Assembly: GCA_036494575.1 (NCBI GenBank)
Contig: DASXOE010000129.1
Span: 1 to 5,818 of the forward strand
DNA: 5,818 bases
Direction: 5' to 3'
DNA from: DASZFV01 sp036494575
Lineage (GTDB): Bacteria; Myxococcota_A; Polyangia; Fen-1088
This document shows, piece after piece, positions 1 to 5,763 of this stretch; positions within the stretch are counted from its first letter, which is position 1, and the number at the start of each line of letters is the position of its first letter. The position numbers and the translations under genes were made by a program. A model generated the notes under the pieces. The model made no database searches. It had not been told where the DNA came from and saw only the letters and a program-made list of their open reading frames with translations.

Positions 1-26
1 GCCCGCCGGAGCGAGCACCGGGGGGC

Positions 27-51
27 TCGGGGACCCTCTCAGGGTCCCCGA
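27..51. other. Hairpin in repeat copy 1
   Basis: A perfect 11-bp inverted repeat (27-37 paired with 41-51) with a 3-base CTC loop, about 60 bases past the fdx stop. Read on the minus strand it could fold in the operon's 3' untranslated RNA. No U-tract follows within view, so it is not a canonical intrinsic terminator; RNA stabilisation or processing is equally possible. Confidence 0.6.
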
Positions 52-60
52 ATAGACGCA

Positions 61-77
61 GGCGGGCTTCGCCCGCC
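61..77 (-). terminator. GC-rich hairpin downstream of fdx, possible terminator
   Basis: GGCGGGC at 61-67 and GCCCGCC at 71-77 form a perfect 7-bp G/C-only stem with a TTC loop, about 30 bases past the fdx stop codon. The minus-strand sequence that follows (60 down to 48) is not T-rich, so a classical intrinsic terminator is not supported. It could act as a U-tract-less terminator, a 3'-end stabiliser or simply be part of the repeat. The repeat beginning at base 1 starts with the same GCCCGCC, so another copy of this hairpin is probably split by the window edge. Confidence 0.35.
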
Positions 78-96
78 GGAGCGAGCACCGGGGGGC

Positions 97-121
97 TCGG
101 GGACCCTCTCAGGGTCCTCGA
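97..121. other. Hairpin in repeat copy 2, spanning the fdx stop codon
   Basis: This has the same stem as the hairpin at 27-51, with one defect: base 118 (T) faces base 100 (G), so in the minus-strand RNA it is an A/C mismatch. The stop codon of fdx (109-111) falls in the loop and its edge. The substitution is silent for the protein (CGA instead of CGG, both Arg), so coding and folding are superimposed here. Confidence 0.5.
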
Positions 122-471
122 TTGGATTTCAGCGCGGCGCGAAGCTCCGGGTGTTCGTCGAGGTAGGCCTGGCGGCTCTCGCGGCTGATCTCCGCGACGA
201 TAGTCGTGTCGCGCATGATCTTCGACTGGCATCCGAGGCGCGAATTGGGGCGCACGTCGAAGGCCTTGTCCATGATGTCCTCCTCGCGATCCTGCGCGGG
301 CGAGAGATCCTCCAAGCCCTGCTTGACGTAGACGTGGCAGGTCGAGCAGCCGCACACGCCGCCGCAGGCCGAACCGACCTGCGCGTGCGCCTGGTTCGAC
401 GCCTCGAGGATCGTCGTGCCCACGGGAACGTCGATCTCGATTCCGTCCGGCTCGAATCTCACCTTGGGCAT
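109..471 (-). CDS. fdx: ISC-type [2Fe-2S] ferredoxin
   Basis: This is a 120-residue adrenodoxin-like ferredoxin that supplies electrons for Fe-S cluster assembly on IscU in the cytoplasm. Cluster ligands are visible as Cys36-X5-Cys42-X2-Cys45 and Cys81 (in RLGCQSK), the spacing of Escherichia coli Fdx. An extra cysteine, Cys40, sits inside the loop at the place of E. coli Cys46, a non-ligand residue typical of ISC ferredoxins. Surrounding motifs (SACGGVCGCSTCHVYV, DREEDIMDKAFDV) fit the family. Length is slightly above E. coli Fdx (111) because of a charged C-terminal stretch after the EIS strand. The ATG at 469-471 is preceded by AGGTGA, which contains the hscA stop codon, so translation is probably coupled. 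The last three codons and the stop lie in repeat DNA. It is the last gene of the operon in view. Confidence 0.97.
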   Translation of the reverse strand: MPKVRFEPDGIEIDVPVGTTILEASNQAHAQVGSACGGVCGCSTCHVYVKQGLEDLSPAQDREEDIMDKAFDVRPNSRLGCQSKIMRDTTIVAEISRESRQAYLDEHPELRAALKSNRGP

Positions 472-475
472 GCCA

Positions 476-481
476 TCACCT
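476..481 (-). promoter_or_regulatory. Ribosome binding site of fdx made from the end of hscA
   Basis: On the minus strand AGGTGA lies four bases before the fdx ATG. It consists of the last Arg codon (AGG) and the stop codon (TGA) of hscA, so the terminating ribosome sits on the next start signal. This supports the fdx start at 471. Confidence 0.6.
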
Positions 482-2458
482 GTGCTTGTGCCCGGCGTGA
501 GCGTCGACGCGCGTTCGCAGATCCGCCGTCGGCTCCGTCTCCGCGACCCGCGCTTCGACGTCCGTCATGTCCTTGCCGCGCAGCCCGGCGTCGAGGGCGC
601 GGTTCATGCGCCGCTCCGCGAAGGGTTTGGACGCGCGATCGAGGTCCTCGATGCCCGCGCGGATGGCCTGCGCGTCGGCGCGCGTCGCGGCCGCCTCGAG
701 CGCCGCGCGCACGGCCGCGATGGCGCGGCGATCGTCGTCGGTGAGGAGCGCCGGCGTGTCGGCGACCGCGGCGTCGAGCGCGGCCAGGATCCGTTTGGCC
801 TCGACCCTCTGCTCGGCGAGCAGCCGCGTCTTGACGTCCTCGTCGGCGTGCTCGAACGACTCGAGCAGCATGCGCTCGACCTCGCCCTCGGCGAGCCCGT
901 AGCTCGGCTTGACCTCGATCGACGCCTCGAGGCCGGTCGTCAGCTCGCGCGCGAGGGCGCGTAGAATGCCGTCGGCATCGACCATGAACGTAACCTCGAG
1001 CCGCGCCAGGCCCGCCGGCATGGGCGGAATGCCCGAGAGCTTGAAGCGCGCCAGCGAGCGGCACTCGTCCACCATCTCGCGCTCGCCCTGAAGGACGTGC
1101 AGGTCGAAGCCGGTCTGCCGGTCCGCATAGGTCGTGAACGTCTGCGTCGCGCCGCACGGCACCGTCGTGTTGCGGTGGATGAGCTTCTCGACGACGCCCC
1201 CCATCGTCTCGAGGCCGAGCGAGAGAGGAACGACGTCGAGCAGGAGGACGTCGGCGCGCGCGCCTTCGCCCGCGAGGAGATCGGCCTGCACGGCCGCGCC
1301 CAGCGCGACGACCTCGTCGGGATCGATGTCGGCGAGCGGCTCGCGCCCGAACAGCTCCCGCACGAAGCGCCGAACGAGGGGCATGCGCGTGGCACCGCCC
1401 ACGAGGATCACGCCCGCGAGCGAGGAGGCCTCGACGCCGGCGTCCTTGAGCGCACGGCGCACCGAGGGCGCGCACCGCTCGAGCACCGGCCGCGCGAGCG
1501 CCTCCATCTCGGCGCGCGAAAGACGCAGCGTCTCGCGCCGGCCTTCGTCGACGACGAGCTCGAGCGACGCCTCGGACGCGTCGGTGAGGCGTTCCTTCAG
1601 CGCGCGCGCGGCGTCGAGGATGCGGCGCGTGAGCTTGCGATCTCCGCCGGCGTCGGCCGGCAGACCGAGCCGCGCGAGCAGCGCGCCCGCGATGGCGCGA
1701 TCGAAGTCGTCGCCGCCGAGCGCCGAGTCGCCGCCCGTGGCCTTGACCTCGAACACTCCGGCCTCGAGCTTGAGGATCGAGACGTCGAAGGTCCCACCGC
1801 CGAGGTCGAACACGGCGAAGGTGCCCTCGGCGCCCTTGTCGAGGCCGTAGGCGAGCGCGGCGGCCGTCGGCTCGTTGAGCAGACGGAGCACCTCGAGACC
1901 CGCGAGGCGTCCCGCGTCGCGCGTGGCCTGCCGCTGTCCGTCGTCGAAGTACGCGGGGACGGTGATGACCGCGCCCTCGAGCGGCGCGCCGAGCGCCGCC
2001 TCTGCGCGCGCCTTGAGCACGGCGAGGATCTCGGCCGAGACCTCGAGGGGCGTCACGGCCCGGCCGCCCGCGACGGCGAAGCGAACGACGCCGTCGCTCT
2101 CGTCGCCGGGCGCGAAGACGTGGGGCGTGAGCTTCCGCGTGGCCTCGGCGTCGCGCGGCCCGCGGCCCATGAAGCGCTTCACCGAGGCGATCGTATCGGC
2201 GGGAAAGACGGGCGCGAAGCGATCACGCGCGACCGCGCCCACGAGCACGTCGCCATCGACCGCGTAGTGCACGACCGAAGGCAACAAGGTGCCGCCGGCG
2301 TCGTCCGCCAGGCATACGGGCTTGCCGTGCTGGACCATGGCGACGAGCGAGTTCGTCGTGCCGAGATCGATGCCGACGGCGCGCGAGAAGCCCGGCGTGC
2401 ACGGCGCCTTGACCCGCGACTGGCCCGGCTCGGCGATCTGGAAGAGCGCCTCAGCCAT
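476..2458 (-). CDS. hscA: Fe-S assembly Hsp70 chaperone HscA
   Basis: This 660-residue specialised Hsp70 binds the LPPVK loop of IscU and, driven by ATP and the J-protein HscB, promotes cluster release to target proteins. The nucleotide-binding domain shows phosphate-1 motif GIDLGTTNS (29-37), phosphate-2 motif DLGGGTFDVS (218-227) and adenosine-site motif ILVGGATRMP (351-360). The interdomain linker region is DVLLLDVVPLSLG (403-415), followed by the beta-sandwich substrate domain and helical lid. The N-terminus ALFQIAEPG resembles the ALLQISEPG start of E. coli HscA, which separates it from DnaK. It is longer than E. coli HscA (616), partly because of a C-terminal tail ending in HAGHKHR, which has three histidines. 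The ATG at 2456-2458 overlaps the end of hscB by 8 bases and has a GAGGGG-like ribosome binding site inside hscB. Confidence 0.97.
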   Translation of the reverse strand: MAEALFQIAEPGQSRVKAPCTPGFSRAVGIDLGTTNSLVAMVQHGKPVCLADDAGGTLLPSVVHYAVDGDVLVGAVARDRFAPVFPADTIASVKRFMGRGPRDAEATRKLTPHVFAPGDESDGVVRFAVAGGRAVTPLEVSAEILAVLKARAEAALGAPLEGAVITVPAYFDDGQRQATRDAGRLAGLEVLRLLNEPTAAALAYGLDKGAEGTFAVFDLGGGTFDVSILKLEAGVFEVKATGGDSALGGDDFDRAIAGALLARLGLPADAGGDRKLTRRILDAARALKERLTDASEASLELVVDEGRRETLRLSRAEMEALARPVLERCAPSVRRALKDAGVEASSLAGVILVGGATRMPLVRRFVRELFGREPLADIDPDEVVALGAAVQADLLAGEGARADVLLLDVVPLSLGLETMGGVVEKLIHRNTTVPCGATQTFTTYADRQTGFDLHVLQGEREMVDECRSLARFKLSGIPPMPAGLARLEVTFMVDADGILRALARELTTGLEASIEVKPSYGLAEGEVERMLLESFEHADEDVKTRLLAEQRVEAKRILAALDAAVADTPALLTDDDRRAIAAVRAALEAAATRADAQAIRAGIEDLDRASKPFAERRMNRALDAGLRGKDMTDVEARVAETEPTADLRTRVDAHAGHKHR

Positions 2459-3101
2459 GTACCGACCCCTCGCGCTCGCGCGCCTCGTCGTGCGCCGCGA
2501 CCTCGTCGAGAAAACGCCGGTAGTATCGCAACGCGACGAGCTCGCGCGCCACCGCCTCGAGCCGCTCCCGTGTCCGCGCGCCCGCCAGACCCTCGGCGAC
2601 GCGCGCCATGGCCTGCGCGGCGCGCGCGCGCATGACGTCGCCCATGCGGGCGACCCGGGCGTCGTCCTTCGCGAGCCGCGCCTCGCCCAGCTCCTCGCGC
2701 AGCTCGAGGATCTCCATGAGCAAGGCCGGCGAGGCCGCGACGCCTCCGGAGCGCGCGCCGCCGTCGTCGGTCGCGAGCTTGACGCCCTCGAGCTCGAGCA
2801 GATACTCGGCCCGCTTGACCGGGTCCTTGAGGGCCCGCCAGGCCTCGTTGAGCTGCACCGTCCGCTGCAGCGACGCGCGCCGCGCCCGCGGGTCGGCCCG
2901 CGCGAAGCGATCCGGGTGCAGCTTGCGAGACAGGTCCTTGTAGCGTGCCTCGAGCGCCGACAGATCGAGCTCGTGCCTCCGCTCGACGCTCAGCACGGCG
3001 AAGTGGTCGGAGCCGGCAGCCGGATCGAGCGGCTGCGGCGCGCCGCACGAGCCGCAGAGCGGATCACCGCCCGCCTCCTTCTCGCACGACCAGCAGATCA
3101 T
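2451..3101 (-). CDS. hscB: J-domain co-chaperone HscB with N-terminal four-cysteine motif
   Basis: This 216-residue J-protein delivers IscU to HscA and stimulates its ATPase. Residues about 31-105 form the J domain, with HPD at 62-64 (KLHPDRF) and the family-typical QLNEAWRALKDPVKRAEYLL segment. Residues about 125-205 are helical and correspond to the IscU-binding C-terminal bundle. Ahead of the J domain is Cys3-X2-Cys6 ... Cys16-X2-Cys19, a likely zinc-binding knuckle. E. coli HscB (171 residues) lacks it, whereas eukaryotic HSC20 proteins carry a comparable N-terminal CXXC pair. The ATG at 3099-3101 is 19 bases after the iscA stop; starting there includes the cysteine motif, which argues it is real. 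The C-terminus overlaps hscA by 8 bases. Confidence 0.95.
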   Translation of the reverse strand: MICWSCEKEAGGDPLCGSCGAPQPLDPAAGSDHFAVLSVERRHELDLSALEARYKDLSRKLHPDRFARADPRARRASLQRTVQLNEAWRALKDPVKRAEYLLELEGVKLATDDGGARSGGVAASPALLMEILELREELGEARLAKDDARVARMGDVMRARAAQAMARVAEGLAGARTRERLEAVARELVALRYYRRFLDEVAAHDEAREREGSVHG

Positions 3102-3120
3102 CGGGGCACCCGCCGAGCCG

Positions 3121-3456
3121 CTAGAACTGCACGCTCTCGCCGCATCCGCACGTGCCCTTGACGTTCGGGTTCACCCACTTGAACCCGCGCGCCATCAGCG
3201 TCGTCGCGAAGTCGAGCGTCGACCCTTCGAGGAAGAGGTAGCTCTTCGGATCGATGAAGACGCGCACGGCGCCGTCTTCGAACGCGAGCACCTTGTCCTC
3301 GGCGCGCGGCTCGCTGTCCGCCCATTCGAACAGGTACGAAAAGCCCGTACACCCGCCGCCGCGGATGCCGACGCGCAGGCCCTTGGGGGCCGTCGCGCGT
3401 CCCGTCGCCGCCTTCTTGATCTCGGCGATGGCTTTTTCCGTGACGGTGACCGGCAT
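3121..3456 (-). CDS. iscA: A-type Fe-S carrier IscA
   Basis: This 111-residue HesB/IscA-fold protein is thought to accept Fe-S clusters or iron and hand them to apo-proteins, notably for [4Fe-4S] maturation. The three invariant cysteines are visible: Cys36 in GGGCTGFSYLFEW, and Cys103 and Cys105 in the C-terminal GTCGCGESVQF. Length fits the family (about 107). The frame is open upstream into iscU, but the ATG at 3454-3456 gives the normal MPVTVTEKA start and is preceded by GGGGA at a suitable distance. The upstream extension only reads iscU in another frame and is not coding. It starts 29 bases after the iscU stop, and ends with TAG 19 bases before hscB. It could be called ErpA-like by sequence alone, but its position inside the operon supports IscA. 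Confidence 0.95.
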   Translation of the reverse strand: MPVTVTEKAIAEIKKAATGRATAPKGLRVGIRGGGCTGFSYLFEWADSEPRAEDKVLAFEDGAVRVFIDPKSYLFLEGSTLDFATTLMARGFKWVNPNVKGTCGCGESVQF

Positions 3457-3485
3457 GATCGTCCCCTGCGCCTCCAGGCGGCGCC

Positions 3486-3902
3486 TCAGGCCGTGCCGGC
3501 CTGCGGGGTCGCCCCTCGTTTGGCATCTCGCTTGGCCTTGTAGTCGGCGATGGCGCTCTTGATGGCGTCCTCGGCCAGCACCGAGCAGTGGATCTTGACG
3601 GGCGGCAGCGAGAGCTCCTCGACGATCTGCGTGTTCTTGATGGCCATGGCCTGGTCGATCGTCATGCCCTTGACCCACTCGGTCGCGAGCGAAGACGACG
3701 CGATGGCCGAGCCGCACCCGAAGGTCTTGAACTTGGCGTCCTCGATGATGCCCGCGTCGCTGATCTTGAGCTGCAGCTTCATGACGTCACCGCAGGCGGG
3801 CGCGCCCACGAGGCCCGTGCCCACGTTCGGATCGTCCTTGTCGAAGCTCCCCACGTTGAGGGGGTTCTCGTAGTGCTGAATGACTTTTTCGCTGTACGCC
3901 AT
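3486..3902 (-). CDS. iscU: Fe-S cluster scaffold IscU
   Basis: This 138-residue scaffold protein is where the [2Fe-2S] cluster is built from IscS sulfur and iron before HscA/HscB-assisted transfer. Cluster ligands are visible: Cys37 and Asp39 in GAPACGDVMKLQ, Cys63 in FGCGSAIASSS, and His105-Cys106 in KIHCSVLAEDAI. The HscA recognition motif LPPVK is at 99-103. The N-terminus (MAYSEKVIQHYENPLNVG) is the canonical IscU start, so ATG 3900-3902 is secure; a purine-rich GAAAGG lies upstream. Length is slightly above E. coli IscU (128) owing to a C-terminal Lys/Arg-containing tail. It follows iscS after 33 bases, the usual neighbour. Confidence 0.98.
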   Translation of the reverse strand: MAYSEKVIQHYENPLNVGSFDKDDPNVGTGLVGAPACGDVMKLQLKISDAGIIEDAKFKTFGCGSAIASSSLATEWVKGMTIDQAMAIKNTQIVEELSLPPVKIHCSVLAEDAIKSAIADYKAKRDAKRGATPQAGTA

Positions 3903-3935
3903 GGTTGCTCTGCCTTTCGGTATCCGAGACGCGGC

Positions 3936-5153
3936 TCAGTGAGCCGCCCATACGATGCTCTTGAGGTCGATGCCTTCCTGCGCCATCTCGTAGAGCGGCG
4001 AAAGCTCGCGCAGCTTCTTGACCTTCGTCGCCACGAGGTCGATCACGAAATCGACCTCCTCCTCCGTGTTGAACCGCCCGAGCCCGAACCGGATCGACGT
4101 GTGCGCGAGCTCTTCCTCGACGCCCAGCGCGCGCAGCACGTACGACGGCTCGAGCGAGGCCGACGTGCACGCCGACCCCGATGACACGGCCACGTCCTTG
4201 AGGCCCATGAGCATCGCCTCGCCCTCGACGTAGGCGAAGCTGATGTTGAGGTTGCCCGGCAGCCGGTGCTCGAGCGACCCGTTGACGAACGTGTCGGTCA
4301 CGCGCGCCTGCAGGCCCGCGCGCAGCCGCTCGCGCAGCGCGAGCAAGCGCGGCGCCTCGGTGGCCATCTCGGCGCGCGCGAGCGCGGCCGCCTTGCCGAA
4401 GCCCACGACGCCGGGGACGTTCAGCGTGCCCGAACGCATGCCGCGCTCGTGCCCTCCACCGTCGATGAGCGCTGTGATGCGCACGCGCGGCTTGCGCCGC
4501 ACGTAGAGCGCGCCCACGCCCTTCGGCCCGTACATCTTGTGCGCCGACAGCGACACGAGATCCGCGCGCGCCGCGTTGACGTCGAAGGAGACCTTGCCGA
4601 CGCCCTGGACGGCGTCGATGTGGAAGAGCGCGCCGCGCTCCTTGACGACCGCCCCGATCTCGTCGACCGGGTTCACCGTGCCGATCTCGTTGTTGGCGAG
4701 CATGATCGACACGAGGATCGTCTTGTCGGTCATGGCGCCGCGCACGGACTCGGCCGTGACGCGCCCGTCGGCGGCCACGGGCAGGTACGTCACCTCGAAG
4801 CCTTCCTTCTCCAGGCGCTTGCAGGTGTCGAGCACGGCCTTGTGCTCGGTCTGGGCCGTCACGATGTGGTTGCCGCGCTCCTTGTGGAACTCGGCGGCGC
4901 CCTTGATGGCCAGGTTGTCCGACTCGGTGGCGCCCGACGTCCACACGATCTCCTTGCCGCTGCCGCCGATGAGCGCCCCGACCTCTTCACGCGAATGATC
5001 GACCGCCTTCTCCGCCGACCACCCGAAGGCGTGCGAGCGGCTCGAGGCGTTGCCGAACACCTCGGTGAAGTACGGCAGCATCGCCTCGACGACGCGCGGG
5101 TCCACCGGCGTCGTCGCGTGGTTGTCCATGTAGATGGGGAGCTTGAGCGTCAT
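3936..5153 (-). CDS. iscS: Cysteine desulfurase IscS
   Basis: This 405-residue PLP enzyme converts cysteine to alanine and carries the released sulfur as a persulfide for IscU and other acceptors. Sequence evidence includes the PLP Schiff-base lysine Lys206 in SLSAHKMYGPKG, PLP-contacting His104 (TEHKAVLDT), Asp180 and Gln183 (HIDAVQG), and the persulfide Cys329 in SSGSACTSASLEPSYVL, a long loop typical of group I (IscS) rather than SufS. The C-terminus ends in SIVWAAH, the IscU-docking tail of this family. Residues 10-13 read DNHA where E. coli has DYSA. The start ATG 5151-5153 gives the right length (E. coli 404) and a good AGGGA site; the open frame continues upstream by 31 residues, but only as shadow of the regulator gene. 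ATGA overlap with the regulator stop implies coupled translation. Confidence 0.98.
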   Translation of the reverse strand: MTLKLPIYMDNHATTPVDPRVVEAMLPYFTEVFGNASSRSHAFGWSAEKAVDHSREEVGALIGGSGKEIVWTSGATESDNLAIKGAAEFHKERGNHIVTAQTEHKAVLDTCKRLEKEGFEVTYLPVAADGRVTAESVRGAMTDKTILVSIMLANNEIGTVNPVDEIGAVVKERGALFHIDAVQGVGKVSFDVNAARADLVSLSAHKMYGPKGVGALYVRRKPRVRITALIDGGGHERGMRSGTLNVPGVVGFGKAAALARAEMATEAPRLLALRERLRAGLQARVTDTFVNGSLEHRLPGNLNISFAYVEGEAMLMGLKDVAVSSGSACTSASLEPSYVLRALGVEEELAHTSIRFGLGRFNTEEEVDFVIDLVATKVKKLRELSPLYEMAQEGIDLKSIVWAAH

Positions 5154-5677
5154 CGAGAGATTCCCTGTAAAAGCACGGGCGCCTCGCCCTCGTGCCCGTG
5201 AATGCCGCACGTGCCGCACTCGCCCTGCACGTGCGTCGGCTCGCACGACCGGCAGCTCGCCATGTAAGCGAGCGTGTCATTGATGTCCACCACGAGCTGC
5301 GAGAGCCGCGTGATGGTCTCCTTCGTCTCGCGCAGCTTGTCGGAGAAGATCTCGCGCATGCGGTCCATGGCCTTGGGCGCCGTCTCCGACTCTTCCCAGT
5401 CGCGCAAGAACGCCTTGATCTCGGTCAGCGAGAAACCAAGATCCTGCAGCTTCTGGATCCACTCTATCCGGCGCGTCGCCTTGCCCGAATAGAGCCGAAA
5501 CCCGCCCTTCGACCGCACGGCCGGCGTGAGCAGCCCGAGCTCCTCATAGAGGTGAACCGCCCGGACGGTCTTCCCCGTCTTCTTGGCGAGCTCGCCTACT
5601 TTGAGCAGCGTGAGGTTGTCGGCTGAAACTTGCATGGGGTAACCGTTGGATAAAGCTTTGGATTTTTGCGTCGCCAA
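5150..5677 (-). CDS. MerR-family transcriptional regulator with C-terminal CX2C-X8-CX2C motif
   Basis: A likely DNA-binding regulator of the isc operon. With the first start it has 175 residues. The N-terminal winged-helix MerR domain is recognisable: KVGELAKKTGKTVRAVHLYE (26-45), ELGLLTP, then KGGFRLY (58-64), and the second helical part with LQDLGFSLTEIKAFL. A long helix (about 103-135) should form the antiparallel dimer coiled coil. The C-terminal tail holds Cys142-X2-Cys145-X8-Cys154-X2-Cys157 followed by GIHGH, a probable metal or Fe-S site; the spacing differs from the SoxR CX2CXCX5C cluster motif. Two starts are possible: TTG at 5677 with AGGGT 9 bases upstream, or ATG at 5633-5635, which lacks a clear site but begins nearer the domain; the 14 extra codons are poorer in third-position G/C. 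Its stop overlaps iscS (ATGA). What it senses is inferred, not shown. Confidence 0.9.
   Translation of the reverse strand: MATQKSKALSNGYPMQVSADNLTLLKVGELAKKTGKTVRAVHLYEELGLLTPAVRSKGGFRLYSGKATRRIEWIQKLQDLGFSLTEIKAFLRDWEESETAPKAMDRMREIFSDKLRETKETITRLSQLVVDINDTLAYMASCRSCEPTHVQGECGTCGIHGHEGEAPVLLQGISR
5162..5166 (-). promoter_or_regulatory. Ribosome binding site of iscS
   Basis: AGGGA on the minus strand lies 8 bases before the ATG at 5151-5153, inside the last codons of the regulator gene. It fixes the iscS start at the ATG that overlaps the regulator's TGA rather than the in-frame start further upstream. Confidence 0.6.
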
Positions 5678-5685
5678 CCCGTACT

Positions 5686-5715
5686 GACCCTAACCCTTAC
5701 GTATAGGTAATAGTC
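5686..5715. promoter_or_regulatory. Imperfect 30-bp dyad, candidate operator of the MerR-type regulator
   Basis: The sequence is symmetrical about the centre of TACGTA (5698-5703): 10 of 15 base pairs match, including outer GAC/GTC and middle ACC/GGT half-sites. MerR proteins bind long dyads of this sort, often with ACC...GGT arms. It lies just upstream of the regulator gene and downstream of a -35-like hexamer. Two ACCCT repeats (5687-5691, 5693-5697) are included. Autoregulation from this site is an inference. Confidence 0.4.
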
Positions 5716-5732
5716 TAGCCCGGGAAAGTCAA
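5700..5732 (-). promoter_or_regulatory. Candidate promoter of the isc operon
   Basis: Minus-strand TTGACT (5727-5732) is a good -35 match. Downstream, TATACG (5700-5705) is the best -10 match but lies 21 bases away, longer than the 17 optimum; TACCTA at 17 bases is a poor -10. A long spacer would suit a MerR-activated promoter (usually 19-20 bases), but here the dyad covers the -10 region rather than sitting centrally in the spacer, so the assignment is weak. The region 5636-5716 is clearly more AT-rich than the rest of the window, as expected for a promoter. Confidence 0.3.
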
Positions 5733-5763
5733 GAGCGCCCGGCCCATCTTCCGTGGGTTACTT

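Larger units (their letters stand above)
1..121. repeat. Tandem direct repeat, 70-bp period, at the 3' end of the isc operon
   Basis: Bases 1-47 and 71-117 are identical; allowing one substitution (C at 48, T at 118) the match runs 1-51 against 71-121. The unit therefore repeats with a 70-bp period, and copy 1 touches the window edge, so more copies may lie to the left. Each copy holds a small hairpin (27-51 and 97-121), and the spacer between them starts a GC hairpin (61-77). Copy 2 overlaps the final codons and stop of fdx: the stop TGA lies at 109-111 and Arg-Gly-Pro-stop is encoded by repeat DNA. Copy 1 read in the same way would also give Arg-Gly-Pro-stop. It may be a local tandem duplication or part of a dispersed intergenic repeat family; the window cannot decide. 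No gene is seen in 1-108. Confidence 0.85.

Noticed and set aside
1..121. CRISPR array
   Set aside because: Only two units, with a 19-23-bp spacer that is itself part of a hairpin and a repeat unit longer than usual; the second copy overlaps a coding gene.
1097..2635. A 512-codon open frame on the plus strand, opposite hscA and hscB
   Set aside because: Its translation is rich in Arg, Ala, Glu and His, has no recognisable domain and lies antisense to well-identified hscA. Such frames are expected in very GC-rich coding DNA.
3457..3717. An 87-residue N-terminal extension of IscA
   Set aside because: It only reads the 3' end of iscU in another frame; the ATG at 3454-3456 has a ribosome binding site and gives the normal family length.
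3917..3927. Small hairpin (TCGG/CCGA) between iscS and iscU
   Set aside because: A four-base-pair stem is expected by chance in GC-rich DNA and gives no support for attenuation or an RNA regulatory site.
4266..5201. A 311-codon open frame on the plus strand, opposite iscS
   Set aside because: Composition is typical of the antisense of a GC-rich gene (Arg, Ala, His, Val, Asp), with no motif; iscS on the other strand is certain.
5154..5246. A 31-residue N-terminal extension of IscS
   Set aside because: It is Arg/Ala-rich, overlaps the regulator in another frame and is not found in the family; the ATG at 5151-5153 has AGGGA upstream.
5687..5700. Telomere-like ACCCTAACCCTTA
   Set aside because: Two short ACCCT units only; better explained as part of the dyad in the promoter region or chance.
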